Shown here: positions 1-7,346 of the stretch, piece after piece | How positions within the stretch are numbered: position 1 is the stretch's first letter | Layout of the letters: each line of letters begins with the position of its first letter | Source of the DNA: Candidatus Gastranaerophilales bacterium | GTDB lineage: Bacteria > Cyanobacteriota > Vampirovibrionia > Gastranaerophilales > Gastranaerophilaceae | Direction of reading: 5' to 3' | Assembly (NCBI GenBank): GCA_944325615.1 | Contig: CALVAU010000046.1 | Location: 1-15,459 of the forward strand | Length of the DNA: 15,459 nucleotides | Translations under genes and position numbers: made by a program | The notes under the pieces: generated by a model | Databases searched by the model: none | The model's input: the letters and a program-made list of their open reading frames with translations, nothing else | What the model was told of the DNA's origin: nothing

Positions 1-26
1 TAGAAAAGGATAAGGTAAAAAACTTC

Positions 27-1547
27 ATGGATTTTTTATTGATTATCGCGATTATTGTGGTAATAGCATTAGTCGCTGTGCTGATTATCCAGCAAAACAA
101 AGTTAAGTCCGTTTTAAATGACATTGAAAAAGACAGAAATGCTTTAGAAGAGAAAGAAAAAATTCTGTTAAAGGAAGCTAAAATTAAAGCTATCGAAGAG
201 CTTCAAAACGACAGAGACAAACTGAATGAAGAAGAAAGAGAACGCAGACAGGAAATTGCAAGACTAGAGACAAAACTTGCTAAAAGAGAAGATGTTCTTG
301 AGGATAAAATTCAAGAATATACAGAAAAAGAAATTCAAGTACAAAAAAAGATTGATGAACTTTTGGATAAAGAAGATTATCTTGCAGAAATCGTGCAAAA
401 GCAAACAACAGAATTGGAAAGAATTGCAGGCATGAGTGCAGAAGAAGCAAAGAACATGCTTCTTGATCAGCTTAAGCATGATTTAGCGCAAGAACAAATG
501 CAGTTGATAAGAGAAAATGAAGCAAAGATTAAAGAGTCAGCTCTAGAAAAATCAAAAGAAATTTTATCAACAACTATGCAAAGATGTATGATAGAACAGG
601 TTGTAGAAACCACAGTGTCAGTAGTAGCGCTTCCGAATGACGAAATGAAAGGTCGTATAATCGGTCGTGAAGGACGTAATATCAGAGCATTAGAAACTTT
701 GACAGGAGTTGATTTAATCATTGATGATACGCCGGAAGCTGTTGTATTATCAAGCTTTGACCCTGTAAGAAGAGAAATAGCAAAACTTGCATTGGAAAAA
801 TTAATTGTAGATGGCAGAATTCACCCCGTAAGAATTGAAGAAATGGTTGAAAAAGCCAGAGAAGAAATTGAAAAGAAAATTTGGAATGAGGGTGAAAATG
901 CAGCTCTAGAAATGGGTGTTATGGGACTGAACAAAGAGCTTATAAAAACTCTTGGACGTCTATATTACAGAACCAGTTACGGTCAAAATGTTTTGAAACA
1001 TTCTCTTGAAGTCGGTCATATTGCAGGCATGCTTGCTGCAGAATTAGGCGCTAATGAAATGATTGCAAAACGTGCAGGACTTTTACATGATATTGGAAAA
1101 GCAGTTGATCAAACTCAAGAAGGTACTCATATTCAACTTGGCGTAGAACTTGCTTCAAGATATGGAGAAAGACCGGAAGTTATTCATGCAATAGAAGCTC
1201 ACCATGATGATGTTGTGGCAAATACAATTGAGGCAGTGCTTGTAAAAGTTGCCGATGCTATTTCTGCAGGCCGTCCGGGAGCAAGACGTGATACTTTAGA
1301 AATTTATATCAAACGTCTTCAAAAAATTGAAGAAATTGTAAACAGCTATGATGGTATAAAACAATCATTTGCTGTACAAGCTGGACGTGAGGTAAGAATT
1401 ATTGTAGAAGCTGAAAAATTTGATGATTTAGCTTCACAAAAACTTGCAAGAGATGTTGCAAAACGTATAGAAGATGAGCTTGATTATCCGGGACAAATAA
1501 GAGTAACGGTAGTTAGAGAATTCAGAACAACAGAAATTGCAAAATAA
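27..1547 (+). CDS. rny: Ribonuclease Y (membrane-anchored endoribonuclease)
   Basis: RNase Y starts mRNA decay by endonucleolytic cleavage at the inner face of the membrane. The 506-residue product shows the full family order. An N-terminal membrane anchor (about residues 3-22) is followed by a long charged coiled coil (about 25-190). A KH RNA-binding domain contains GRIIGREGRNIR at 209-220. An HD domain has the catalytic His-Asp in LLHDIGKA (H354, D355) and a later AHHDD at 391-395. Length is typical of the family (about 510-520). The start is supported by the anchor beginning immediately after Met1, with a weak purine-rich stretch upstream. The gene ends in TAA, followed by a hairpin and then ymdB, a pairing also seen in Firmicutes. 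The identification is secure; whatever lies upstream is outside the window. Confidence 0.97.
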   Translation: MDFLLIIAIIVVIALVAVLIIQQNKVKSVLNDIEKDRNALEEKEKILLKEAKIKAIEELQNDRDKLNEEERERRQEIARLETKLAKREDVLEDKIQEYTEKEIQVQKKIDELLDKEDYLAEIVQKQTTELERIAGMSAEEAKNMLLDQLKHDLAQEQMQLIRENEAKIKESALEKSKEILSTTMQRCMIEQVVETTVSVVALPNDEMKGRIIGREGRNIRALETLTGVDLIIDDTPEAVVLSSFDPVRREIAKLALEKLIVDGRIHPVRIEEMVEKAREEIEKKIWNEGENAALEMGVMGLNKELIKTLGRLYYRTSYGQNVLKHSLEVGHIAGMLAAELGANEMIAKRAGLLHDIGKAVDQTQEGTHIQLGVELASRYGERPEVIHAIEAHHDDVVANTIEAVLVKVADAISAGRPGARRDTLEIYIKRLQKIEEIVNSYDGIKQSFAVQAGREVRIIVEAEKFDDLASQKLARDVAKRIEDELDYPGQIRVTVVREFRTTEIAK

Positions 1548-1556
1548 AAACTAAAA

Positions 1557-1589
1557 GGAAAACTTCCGCAAATTTAGCGGGAGTTTTCC
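1557..1589 (+). terminator. Hairpin between rny and ymdB, without a U-tract on the + strand
   Basis: GGAAAACTTCCGC (1557-1569) pairs with GCGGGAGTTTTCC (1577-1589) through 13 bp with one G-T wobble, around a 7-nt AAATTTA loop. On the plus strand it is followed by an A-rich run, not a T-run, so it is not a canonical intrinsic terminator for rny. It could be a partial terminator, a 3'-end stabiliser or a processing site that uncouples rny from ymdB. Confidence 0.55.
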
Positions 1590-1607
1590 AAAAAATAAAG
1601 GGAAATT

Positions 1608-2435
1608 ATGTCAGGTGATGATAAAAAATTAAAAGTTTTATTTTTCGGAGATATAGTAGGCAAACCCGGTAGGAATGCTGTAAAATATTTCATGGAAAAT
1701 TTAAAAGAAGGTGAACGGCCTGACTTTGTAATTGCAAACGTAGAAAATGCCTCTCACGGATTTGGTCTTACTGAAAAAAATTATAATGATTTATCTTCTT
1801 ATGGTATTGATTGCATGACTTCAGGCAATCACATTTGGGATAAAAAAGATATTTTTAACTACATCGATAATGCAGAAAAATTATTGCGTCCTATGAATTA
1901 CCCAGCTTGTGTACCAGGTAAAGGTTCCAATATATTTGAATGTAAAGGGTATAAAATCGGTGTTATAAATCTTCTCGGCAGAGTATTTATGAATTTGGTG
2001 GATGATCCATTTATTCTTGTAGAAAGAGAAATAAAAAGATTAAAAGAAATTACACCGAATATATTTATTGATTTTCACGCAGAAGCAACTGCTGAGAAGA
2101 TTTGTCTAGGTAAATTTTGTGCAGAAATGGGAGTGAGTGGATTTTTTGGAACTCATACTCATATTCAAACAGCAGATGAAAAGATTTTAAACGGAATGGG
2201 ATATATAACTGATGCCGGTTTTTGCGGTACAACTGACAGTGTAATTGGAATGGAATATACGACTTCCTTAAACAGATTCTTAAAAGGCATCCCAGAACGA
2301 TATGATGTGGCAGAAGGTCAGGAAACTCAAATTAATGCGGTAGAAATTGAGTTTAATCCTTTTGACGGTACTTCTTCCTCAATAAAAAGAATTTTTAGTA
2401 GTATAGAAAAGACAGAAGAGGATGAAAGTCAATGA
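1608..2435 (+). CDS. ymdB: YmdB-family metallophosphoesterase (2',3'-cyclic-nucleotide 2'-phosphodiesterase)
   Basis: A 275-residue member of the TIGR00282/YmdB family of dinuclear-metal phosphoesterases. Characterised members hydrolyse cyclic nucleotides, including 2',3'-cAMP, and in Bacillus affect biofilm formation. Metal-binding motifs are in order: FFGDIVGKPG (D15), NVEN (44-47), SGNHIWD (N74, H75), DFHAEATAEK (H157, E159) and GTHTHIQTAD (H183, H185). Length is slightly above the usual 260-265 because of an acidic tail. The ribosome site AAGGGAAA precedes the ATG closely. It is second in the run after rny, the usual neighbourhood, and its TGA overlaps the next ATG by 4 nt, implying translational coupling. 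The exact cellular substrate is inferred from the family. Confidence 0.93.
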   Translation: MSGDDKKLKVLFFGDIVGKPGRNAVKYFMENLKEGERPDFVIANVENASHGFGLTEKNYNDLSSYGIDCMTSGNHIWDKKDIFNYIDNAEKLLRPMNYPACVPGKGSNIFECKGYKIGVINLLGRVFMNLVDDPFILVEREIKRLKEITPNIFIDFHAEATAEKICLGKFCAEMGVSGFFGTHTHIQTADEKILNGMGYITDAGFCGTTDSVIGMEYTTSLNRFLKGIPERYDVAEGQETQINAVEIEFNPFDGTSSSIKRIFSSIEKTEEDESQ

Positions 2436-3286
2436 AAAGCGATTTGCATATTCATACATTTTATTCAGACGGCGTTTTCAGCCCTGAAAAAATCGTTGAT
2501 ACGGCACTTGAAGTCGGGCTGGAAGTCATTGCACTTACAGATCATGACAATGTGCTTTCATACGATGTTGCAAAAAAACATTTGCAAAAGATTGGAAAAG
2601 AAGATAAGTTAGAAATTATTCAAGGTGTTGAAATAAATACTTTGTACAAGAATTATGAAGTTCATATTTTAGGATACTTTTTCGATCCGAATAACAGTGA
2701 GTTTAAAAAACTCTTAAAAACACAACAGGATGCGCGTGTAAAACAAACACATGAAATAATTTCATTGTTGGCGAAAAAAGAAGGTATAAAAATCAAATAT
2801 GATGATATTGTAAAGCAGGTAGCGCCCGGTGGAAGTATAGGACGTCCGCACATTGCAAAAGCAATTACAAATGCAGGCGGTACATCAAGTGTAATAGAAG
2901 CGTATGCAAAATATATTCACGATGACAGTCCTGTATATGTTCCGAGAAAAACCGTCTTACCTCAAGATGCGGTAGAAATAATTTATGATGCAGGCGGAAT
3001 TCCTGTAATTGCTCATCCACATGATTTGGATATAGCAGAGACTCTCATAAAAGAACTTATGAATTACGGACTTCGTGGTATTGAAGCATATCATAGAAAA
3101 CATTCTCCTGCGTGTGTTGAATATTTTTCATCAATGGCAGAAGAATTAGGCTTGATAGTAACAGGCGGATCTGATTTTCATGCACCTAATATCATTAACG
3201 GGCAAATTATTTTGGGGAAAAATTTTGTGCCTGAATGGGTTTATGAAAAGCTTATAAAAGAAAAGAAATTGATAGATCTTGCATAA
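2432..3286 (+). CDS. PHP-domain phosphoesterase (RNase AM / YciV-TrpH-like)
   Basis: A 284-residue PHP metallophosphoesterase of the COG0613 type. All metal-ligand motifs are visible: DLHIHTFYSDG (H6, H8, D13), LTDHDN (D37, H38), GVEIN (E67), VHILGY (H78), AHPHD (H195, H197) and GGSDFHA (D248, H250). Characterised relatives are the 5'-3' exoribonuclease RNase AM (YciV/TrpH), which trims short RNAs and 5S rRNA ends, and 3',5'-nucleoside bisphosphate (pAp) phosphatases. I cannot choose between these activities from sequence. The ATG overlaps the ymdB stop (ATGA), so the two are probably co-translated. Its place after rny and ymdB fits a role in clearing RNA fragments or nucleoside phosphates. 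Confidence 0.88.
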   Translation: MKSDLHIHTFYSDGVFSPEKIVDTALEVGLEVIALTDHDNVLSYDVAKKHLQKIGKEDKLEIIQGVEINTLYKNYEVHILGYFFDPNNSEFKKLLKTQQDARVKQTHEIISLLAKKEGIKIKYDDIVKQVAPGGSIGRPHIAKAITNAGGTSSVIEAYAKYIHDDSPVYVPRKTVLPQDAVEIIYDAGGIPVIAHPHDLDIAETLIKELMNYGLRGIEAYHRKHSPACVEYFSSMAEELGLIVTGGSDFHAPNIINGQIILGKNFVPEWVYEKLIKEKKLIDLA

Positions 3287-3319
3287 TATAAATTATTGTT
3301 ATTTAACCAAAGGTAATTT

Positions 3320-3955
3320 ATGGCGAAGAAAAATTACTTGAAAATAGAATATACATTGACATTATTGATTATAATTGCAGTTGTATTAATCATAATGCCG
3401 ATAGATTTTGCTAGTAATGCACAAGCTGAATTTATATCTCGTTGGCAAGATAAATATTCAAGACTTGAGTATATGTTCAATGTCATAAATGCTCATGAGA
3501 AAGATGAAATTATCAAAAGTTTCAAAAGAGCAAAAAATCCTGAGGAACGAGAAAATATAGTGATGAGCTTAATTCAGCCATATTTCAGAATTAGAAAAGA
3601 GCAACTTCCAAAAAGATATGCTGTAAGATTTATGAACAAATCAAAAGTCCCGAGAACAAGCCGTTATTACTTTGAGGATACTTATACAAGTGAAAACGGA
3701 ATGATTGTCGGAATAAAGGATTTGGATAGTAACAATCCTGATGATCCGATATTTATAATGATGTTTGATATAAACGGTATCTTGCAGCCAAATACCTGGG
3801 GAAAAGATATATATGGTGTGAATATCTATGAACATGGAATAGAACCTTTTGGGCAAGATATGTCTATGAAAGAGATTGAAATGGATTGTTCAATGTTCGG
3901 CACGGGACTTGGTTGTTCATATTATTATAAAATAGGCGGAGGCTTTAATGATTAA
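3320..3955 (+). CDS. Pilin-like membrane-anchored protein of unknown role
   Basis: A 211-residue protein with a short basic N-terminus, one hydrophobic segment (about 11-27, YTLTLLIIIAVVLIIMP) and an extracytoplasmic remainder. The N-terminus resembles type IV pilin or pseudopilin anchors, with Glu at position 10 just before YTL, but lacks the usual Gly-Phe cleavage site. The C-terminal part has FDINGILQPNTWGKDIY (149-165), then EPFG (175-178) and two cysteines (C190, C199) in a DCSMFGTGLGCS context. From recall this D-NG..PN..GKD plus C..G.GC layout is typical of the abundant pilin-like proteins of gut Melainabacteria. AAAGG precedes the ATG, and the gene overlaps the next by 8 nt. The pilin assignment is an inference; hypothetical membrane protein is the safe label. 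Confidence 0.8.
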   Translation: MAKKNYLKIEYTLTLLIIIAVVLIIMPIDFASNAQAEFISRWQDKYSRLEYMFNVINAHEKDEIIKSFKRAKNPEERENIVMSLIQPYFRIRKEQLPKRYAVRFMNKSKVPRTSRYYFEDTYTSENGMIVGIKDLDSNNPDDPIFIMMFDINGILQPNTWGKDIYGVNIYEHGIEPFGQDMSMKEIEMDCSMFGTGLGCSYYYKIGGGFND

Positions 3956-4535
3956 AAACGTGTGTGTATTTGCAAGTTCTAGTTCTAAAGTAGATGAAAG
4001 CTATTTTATTTCTGCTAAAAATTTAGGTCAAAAACTTGCAGAAAATAATTTTGATATAGTCTATGGCGGAAGTTCATTAGGGTTAATGTGGGCTTGTGCT
4101 GGTACAGCTAAAAGTTTCGGAAGTAAAATTTATGGCGTTATGCCTGAAAGACTATATAATATGGGTGTATCTACAGATGAATGCGTAGAATTGACAGTCA
4201 CAGAATGTATGCGAACCAGAAAAGCTAAAATGGATGAAATATCTGATGCTGTAATTGCTTTGCCTGGAGGCTTTGGAACATTGGAAGAATTGTCTGAAAT
4301 GATTGTCCAAAAGCAATTGGGGTATAATAACAAACCTGTTATTATTTTAAATACAAACGGTTTTTATGATAAATTAATTGAATTTTTTGATGTTATTATC
4401 AAACAAAATTTCGGTAAAGGTAATCACAGACAAATATATTTTGTAGCAGATACTACAGAGGATGCATTACAATATCTTATAAATTATAAACCTGACTTTA
4501 CACCGATTACAAAAGATGATATTTACGTAAAATAG
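3948..4535 (+). CDS. LOG-family nucleoside 5'-monophosphate phosphoribohydrolase
   Basis: A 195-residue LOG protein (TIGR00730). The family cleaves the N-glycosidic bond of AMP or of cytokinin riboside monophosphate to release the base and ribose 5-phosphate. The signature is complete: MRTRKAKM (88-95) followed by PGGFGTLEE (106-114), with the nucleotide-binding VYGGSSLGLM (38-47) near the N-terminus. Length is normal. GGAGG at 3938-3942 sits 5 nt before the ATG, and the gene begins inside the end of the pilin-like gene. In a bacterium of this type a general AMP-degrading role is more likely than plant-hormone synthesis, but substrate choice is not visible in the sequence. Confidence 0.92.
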   Translation: MIKNVCVFASSSSKVDESYFISAKNLGQKLAENNFDIVYGGSSLGLMWACAGTAKSFGSKIYGVMPERLYNMGVSTDECVELTVTECMRTRKAKMDEISDAVIALPGGFGTLEELSEMIVQKQLGYNNKPVIILNTNGFYDKLIEFFDVIIKQNFGKGNHRQIYFVADTTEDALQYLINYKPDFTPITKDDIYVK

Positions 4536-4543
4536 GTAAAAAT

Positions 4544-5227
4544 ATGCAATATGTAACCATAAAAAAAGAAGTAAAAAAAGAAAACGGAAAAGTTGTATAT
4601 TTGGTTCCGGCTTTGACTTTAAAAAATTCACAAGGGGATACAAAACAAAAGATTGCGCATCCATTGGGAAATGATTATTTTGAATTTGAATCAGTAGAGG
4701 AAGCTATAAAATCAATAGAGCTTTCAGGTTTCAAATATATTTTGCCTGATGGAACAAAACCTCTTGATTTTAAAGAAAACATATCTAAAGAAAGTTTGAC
4801 TTTCGAAGAAATGGTATATAATGCTTTGATTGAAAAAACAAAAGACATAAATTCTTCTGTTGTTTCAGCTGCGATTTCAGCACTTGGAGAGCTGTCTGAT
4901 ATAAAATTGCTTGATTTATTTATCGACAAAATGGGTGAAGATAATGAAGCAATAAGGACAAGCTCTATTAATGCTATTTTACCTTTCGGTAATTCTTCAG
5001 TCAAAAAATTATTGCAAGCTCTAAAAGATGAAAATTGGGTAAGACGAAATTCTGCATTAATTGCAATTCAGCGCATGATAGATTCTGAAAGCGTTAATGT
5101 AGAAAGGCTTTTTGAACCTTTGATAGAGATGCTAAAAGATGGAAATACGATAGTAAAGACTTCAGCAATAATTACGTTAGGTAAAGCCTATAAATTTTAT
5201 AAAAAACAAAAAGACTCTGTCCGTTAG
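4544..5227 (+). CDS. HEAT-repeat protein
   Basis: A 227-residue soluble protein. The first 80 residues form a mixed charged module with no family I recognise (MQYVTIKKEV..., then a VEEAIKSIELSGF segment). From about residue 90 onward there are helical repeats of HEAT type: VVSAAISALGEL, AIRTSSINAILPFG, WVRRNSALIAIQRM and IVKTSAIITLGKA. Such repeats usually serve as protein-binding scaffolds; no enzymatic motif is present. It follows LOG by 8 nt and has an AGGT ribosome site that overlaps the LOG stop codon, so it is the last gene of this transcription unit. Its stop codon lies in the loop of the terminator hairpin. Confidence 0.85.
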   Translation: MQYVTIKKEVKKENGKVVYLVPALTLKNSQGDTKQKIAHPLGNDYFEFESVEEAIKSIELSGFKYILPDGTKPLDFKENISKESLTFEEMVYNALIEKTKDINSSVVSAAISALGELSDIKLLDLFIDKMGEDNEAIRTSSINAILPFGNSSVKKLLQALKDENWVRRNSALIAIQRMIDSESVNVERLFEPLIEMLKDGNTIVKTSAIITLGKAYKFYKKQKDSVR

Positions 5228-5239
5228 ACAGAGTCTTTT
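5209..5239. terminator. Bidirectional intrinsic terminator between the HEAT gene and apt
   Basis: GACTCTGTC (5213-5221) and GACAGAGTC (5227-5235) form a perfect 9-bp stem around CGTTA, extended by A4/T4 pairs. T-runs follow on both strands: TTTT on plus, and TTTTT-G-TTTTTT on minus. It sits between convergent genes and should stop both transcripts. The HEAT-protein TAG (5225-5227) falls at the loop/stem junction. Confidence 0.9.
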
Positions 5240-5259
5240 AAATATGTTTTAATTCTAAA

Positions 5260-5790
5260 TTAATATTTAAGCATTGATACAACTTTGCCACAATCTTGGA
5301 GTTTTTCTCTTCCGTTCAAATCGCATAATTCAATTAAAAATGCTATACCGATTAAATTTGCACCGGTTTTCTTAACCAATTTGCAAGCAGCTTCTGCCGT
5401 TCCACCTGTTGCAAGAAGGTCGTCAACAATTAATACATTAGCACCTTGAGGTAGAGCATCTTGGTGAATTTCAATTTTATCAGTGCCGTATTCCAAATCA
5501 TATTCTTGAGAATAAGTAGCGGCAGGAAGTTTCTTAGGCTTTCTGATAGGTACAAAACCTGCATTCAATTTATAAGCCATTGGCATTCCAAAAATAAAAC
5601 CTCTTGATTCTATACCTGCTATATAATCAATTTTTGTATCCTTAAATTGATCGCAAAGGTAATCAATCATAACTTTTAATGTTTCAGGCTCTTTCAAAGC
5701 TGTTGTAATATCACGAAAAATAATTCCCTCTTTCGGAAAGTCTTTAACATCTCTTATTTTGCTTTTTACTTCTGCAATAGTCTCTGTCAT
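5260..5790 (-). CDS. apt: Adenine phosphoribosyltransferase
   Basis: Converts adenine and PRPP to AMP in cytosolic purine salvage. The 176-residue product has the type I phosphoribosyltransferase PRPP loop VLIVDDLLATGGTAEA (119-134), the IESRGF motif (60-65), and the family N-terminus with DFPKEGIIFRDIT (17-29). Length matches the usual 170-180. A strong AAGGAG ribosome site lies about 11 nt upstream of the ATG. It is 24 nt downstream of the glycosyltransferase gene and probably shares its transcript, ending at the bidirectional terminator. It lies convergent to the LOG gene, whose family releases adenine from AMP, the reverse direction of this reaction. Confidence 0.97.
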   Translation of the reverse strand: MTETIAEVKSKIRDVKDFPKEGIIFRDITTALKEPETLKVMIDYLCDQFKDTKIDYIAGIESRGFIFGMPMAYKLNAGFVPIRKPKKLPAATYSQEYDLEYGTDKIEIHQDALPQGANVLIVDDLLATGGTAEAACKLVKKTGANLIGIAFLIELCDLNGREKLQDCGKVVSMLKY

Positions 5791-5814
5791 TTTATTTATA
5801 TCTCCTTTTTAGTG

Positions 5815-7152
5815 TTATACCTTTTGTAATTTTTCTTCTTCAATATTTGCCTGTTCTTCTAATACAAGGCCGTGAGCTGTTTTGCCCCAATTCATATCCT
5901 TTTTGCAGAATAGAATTTTAAATGCTATGAATAATACAAGCGGGAACCATATAATAAATAAATATACGCTTGTCTGTAATGCTTCAAACATTGCATCCAA
6001 TCTTGGTAAATTATCATATCTTCTGAGTGCGTATCTTGCAGCTAAGAAAAAGCCAAGCCCGATAAGAGCGCCTATAACTATTGATGAATATAGAGTCTGA
6101 GTAGGAGCGTCTTTTGCAAGAACTTTGAATAATCTTATCAAAATTTCCATAATAAACCATCCTGGCATGATAAATTCTGATACATAAGCTGTCATATCAA
6201 GACTTGCTCTCAGTGACATTTTTTTTGAGAATAAAACCTGATCAAAATATTCAAGATATCTTCTAATAGTTCCTTCAAGCCATCTTCTTCTTTGTCTGAA
6301 TAATGGCCAAATGTAAATGATTCCTTCTTCATATACAATTGCATCAGCACAAAATCTGATATCCCATCCTTTTATGTGAAGTCTTGTGGACATATCCAAA
6401 TCGTCAGTTATTGTATAATTATTCCAGCCTCCGATATCTTCTAGCGCTTCTCGTTTAATCAATTCACCGTTTCCTCGAAGTTCAACAGCCCCTTTTACAG
6501 AGTCTCTTGTAACTTGGAAATGTGTATCCATTGTATATTCATTGTTCTGACATCTAGTAAGTAAATTATAGTTTTTATTTCTTATTACTTTTCTTGCTTG
6601 TACCGCACCAACATCTTTAGGCTCAAGTTCAGGTACAATTTTTTTCAAGAAATCTTTATCAACTGTTGCATCAGCGTCAAATACAAGTATCGCTTCCCCT
6701 TTTGCAATTTTCATTGCATCATTTAATACTGCGGATTTGCCAGGAAAAGCATCTTTTTCTCTTATTAATGCAGTTACATTATCAAAATGCTCAGCTAATT
6801 TTTGAATTACATTTGCTGTATTATCGGAACTTCTATCATCAATCAGAATAACTTCAAAATGTTCATAATCTATATTCAAAATATTTGCTACAGTATGTTC
6901 AATAACTGATTCTTCGTTATGGCATGGAACCATTATTGATATAAAGGGTTTGTAATTTTCATTTATAACTTTAGGATGTTTTTGCAGCTGACGTTTTTTC
7001 AGCTTGTATGCCAAATTCATAAATAATACGTATATTGTCATTGCAGTACAAAGAAAAGCAAGTCCCCATATAGTATTGAAATAGCTTTGGAATATGTAAA
7101 TAAAGATTCCAAGTCCGAAAATAATCAGAAATAAAACTATCCGTTCTTTCAT
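5815..7152 (-). CDS. Processive family-2 glycosyltransferase, membrane-bound
   Basis: A 445-residue membrane glycosyltransferase of the BcsA/PgaC/hyaluronan-synthase type, which builds and may export a beta-linked polysaccharide from nucleotide sugars. Two hydrophobic segments (about 5-22 and 28-46) precede a cytosolic GT-A domain carrying DDRSSD (105-110), FDADA (158-162), TDDLDMS (249-255) and QRRRW (287-291), the last two being the processive-enzyme motifs. At least three more membrane segments follow (about 322-342, 354-372, 393-415). A C-terminal W.KTAHG signature is at 422-427. GAGG lies just upstream of the ATG. No accessory synthase subunit is adjacent, so the sugar and polymer cannot be assigned. 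Apt follows in the same direction. Confidence 0.9.
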   Translation of the reverse strand: MKERIVLFLIIFGLGIFIYIFQSYFNTIWGLAFLCTAMTIYVLFMNLAYKLKKRQLQKHPKVINENYKPFISIMVPCHNEESVIEHTVANILNIDYEHFEVILIDDRSSDNTANVIQKLAEHFDNVTALIREKDAFPGKSAVLNDAMKIAKGEAILVFDADATVDKDFLKKIVPELEPKDVGAVQARKVIRNKNYNLLTRCQNNEYTMDTHFQVTRDSVKGAVELRGNGELIKREALEDIGGWNNYTITDDLDMSTRLHIKGWDIRFCADAIVYEEGIIYIWPLFRQRRRWLEGTIRRYLEYFDQVLFSKKMSLRASLDMTAYVSEFIMPGWFIMEILIRLFKVLAKDAPTQTLYSSIVIGALIGLGFFLAARYALRRYDNLPRLDAMFEALQTSVYLFIIWFPLVLFIAFKILFCKKDMNWGKTAHGLVLEEQANIEEEKLQKV

Positions 7153-7220
7153 AATAACCTCATAAAAAAGGATTTGTCCTTTTAAATTCTCTACTCCCTA
7201 GCTTAATTACATCCAATAGT

Positions 7221-7229
7221 ATTGTATCA
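7221..7229 (-). promoter_or_regulatory. Candidate extended -10 for the glycosyltransferase-apt unit
   Basis: On the minus strand this reads TGATACAAT, a TGn-extended -10 close to consensus, about 70 nt upstream of the glycosyltransferase ATG. No good -35 is present at normal spacing, so the call is tentative. Confidence 0.35.
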
Positions 7230-7239
7230 AAAAAACGAT

Positions 7240-7253
7240 TTTGTGCACACAAA
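7240..7253. promoter_or_regulatory. Short inverted repeat between divergent promoters
   Basis: TTTGTG and CACAAA are perfect 6-bp arms separated by CA. The site lies between the candidate glycosyltransferase -10 and the HU -35, where an operator for either unit could sit. Short AT-rich dyads arise easily by chance in this base composition. Confidence 0.3.
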
Positions 7254-7286
7254 TAGGCTTTTTAATGTAAAAATTCCTTAAAATAC

Positions 7287-7314
7287 TTGCACATATTTGA
7301 ATTTTAGCTATAAT
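7287..7314 (+). promoter_or_regulatory. Sigma-70-type promoter of the HU gene
   Basis: TTGCAC (7287-7292) and a perfect TATAAT (7309-7314) are separated by 16 bp, 32 nt upstream of the HU start codon. This is the best promoter in the window and suits a highly expressed nucleoid protein. Confidence 0.75.
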
Positions 7315-7346
7315 AGAGCATGTACAAAAAGTAAAGGAGTTTGATT

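Noticed and set aside
264..721. Minus-strand open frames inside rny
   Set aside because: They are antisense to a conserved gene with clear domains, and show low-complexity composition and no family features or ribosome sites.
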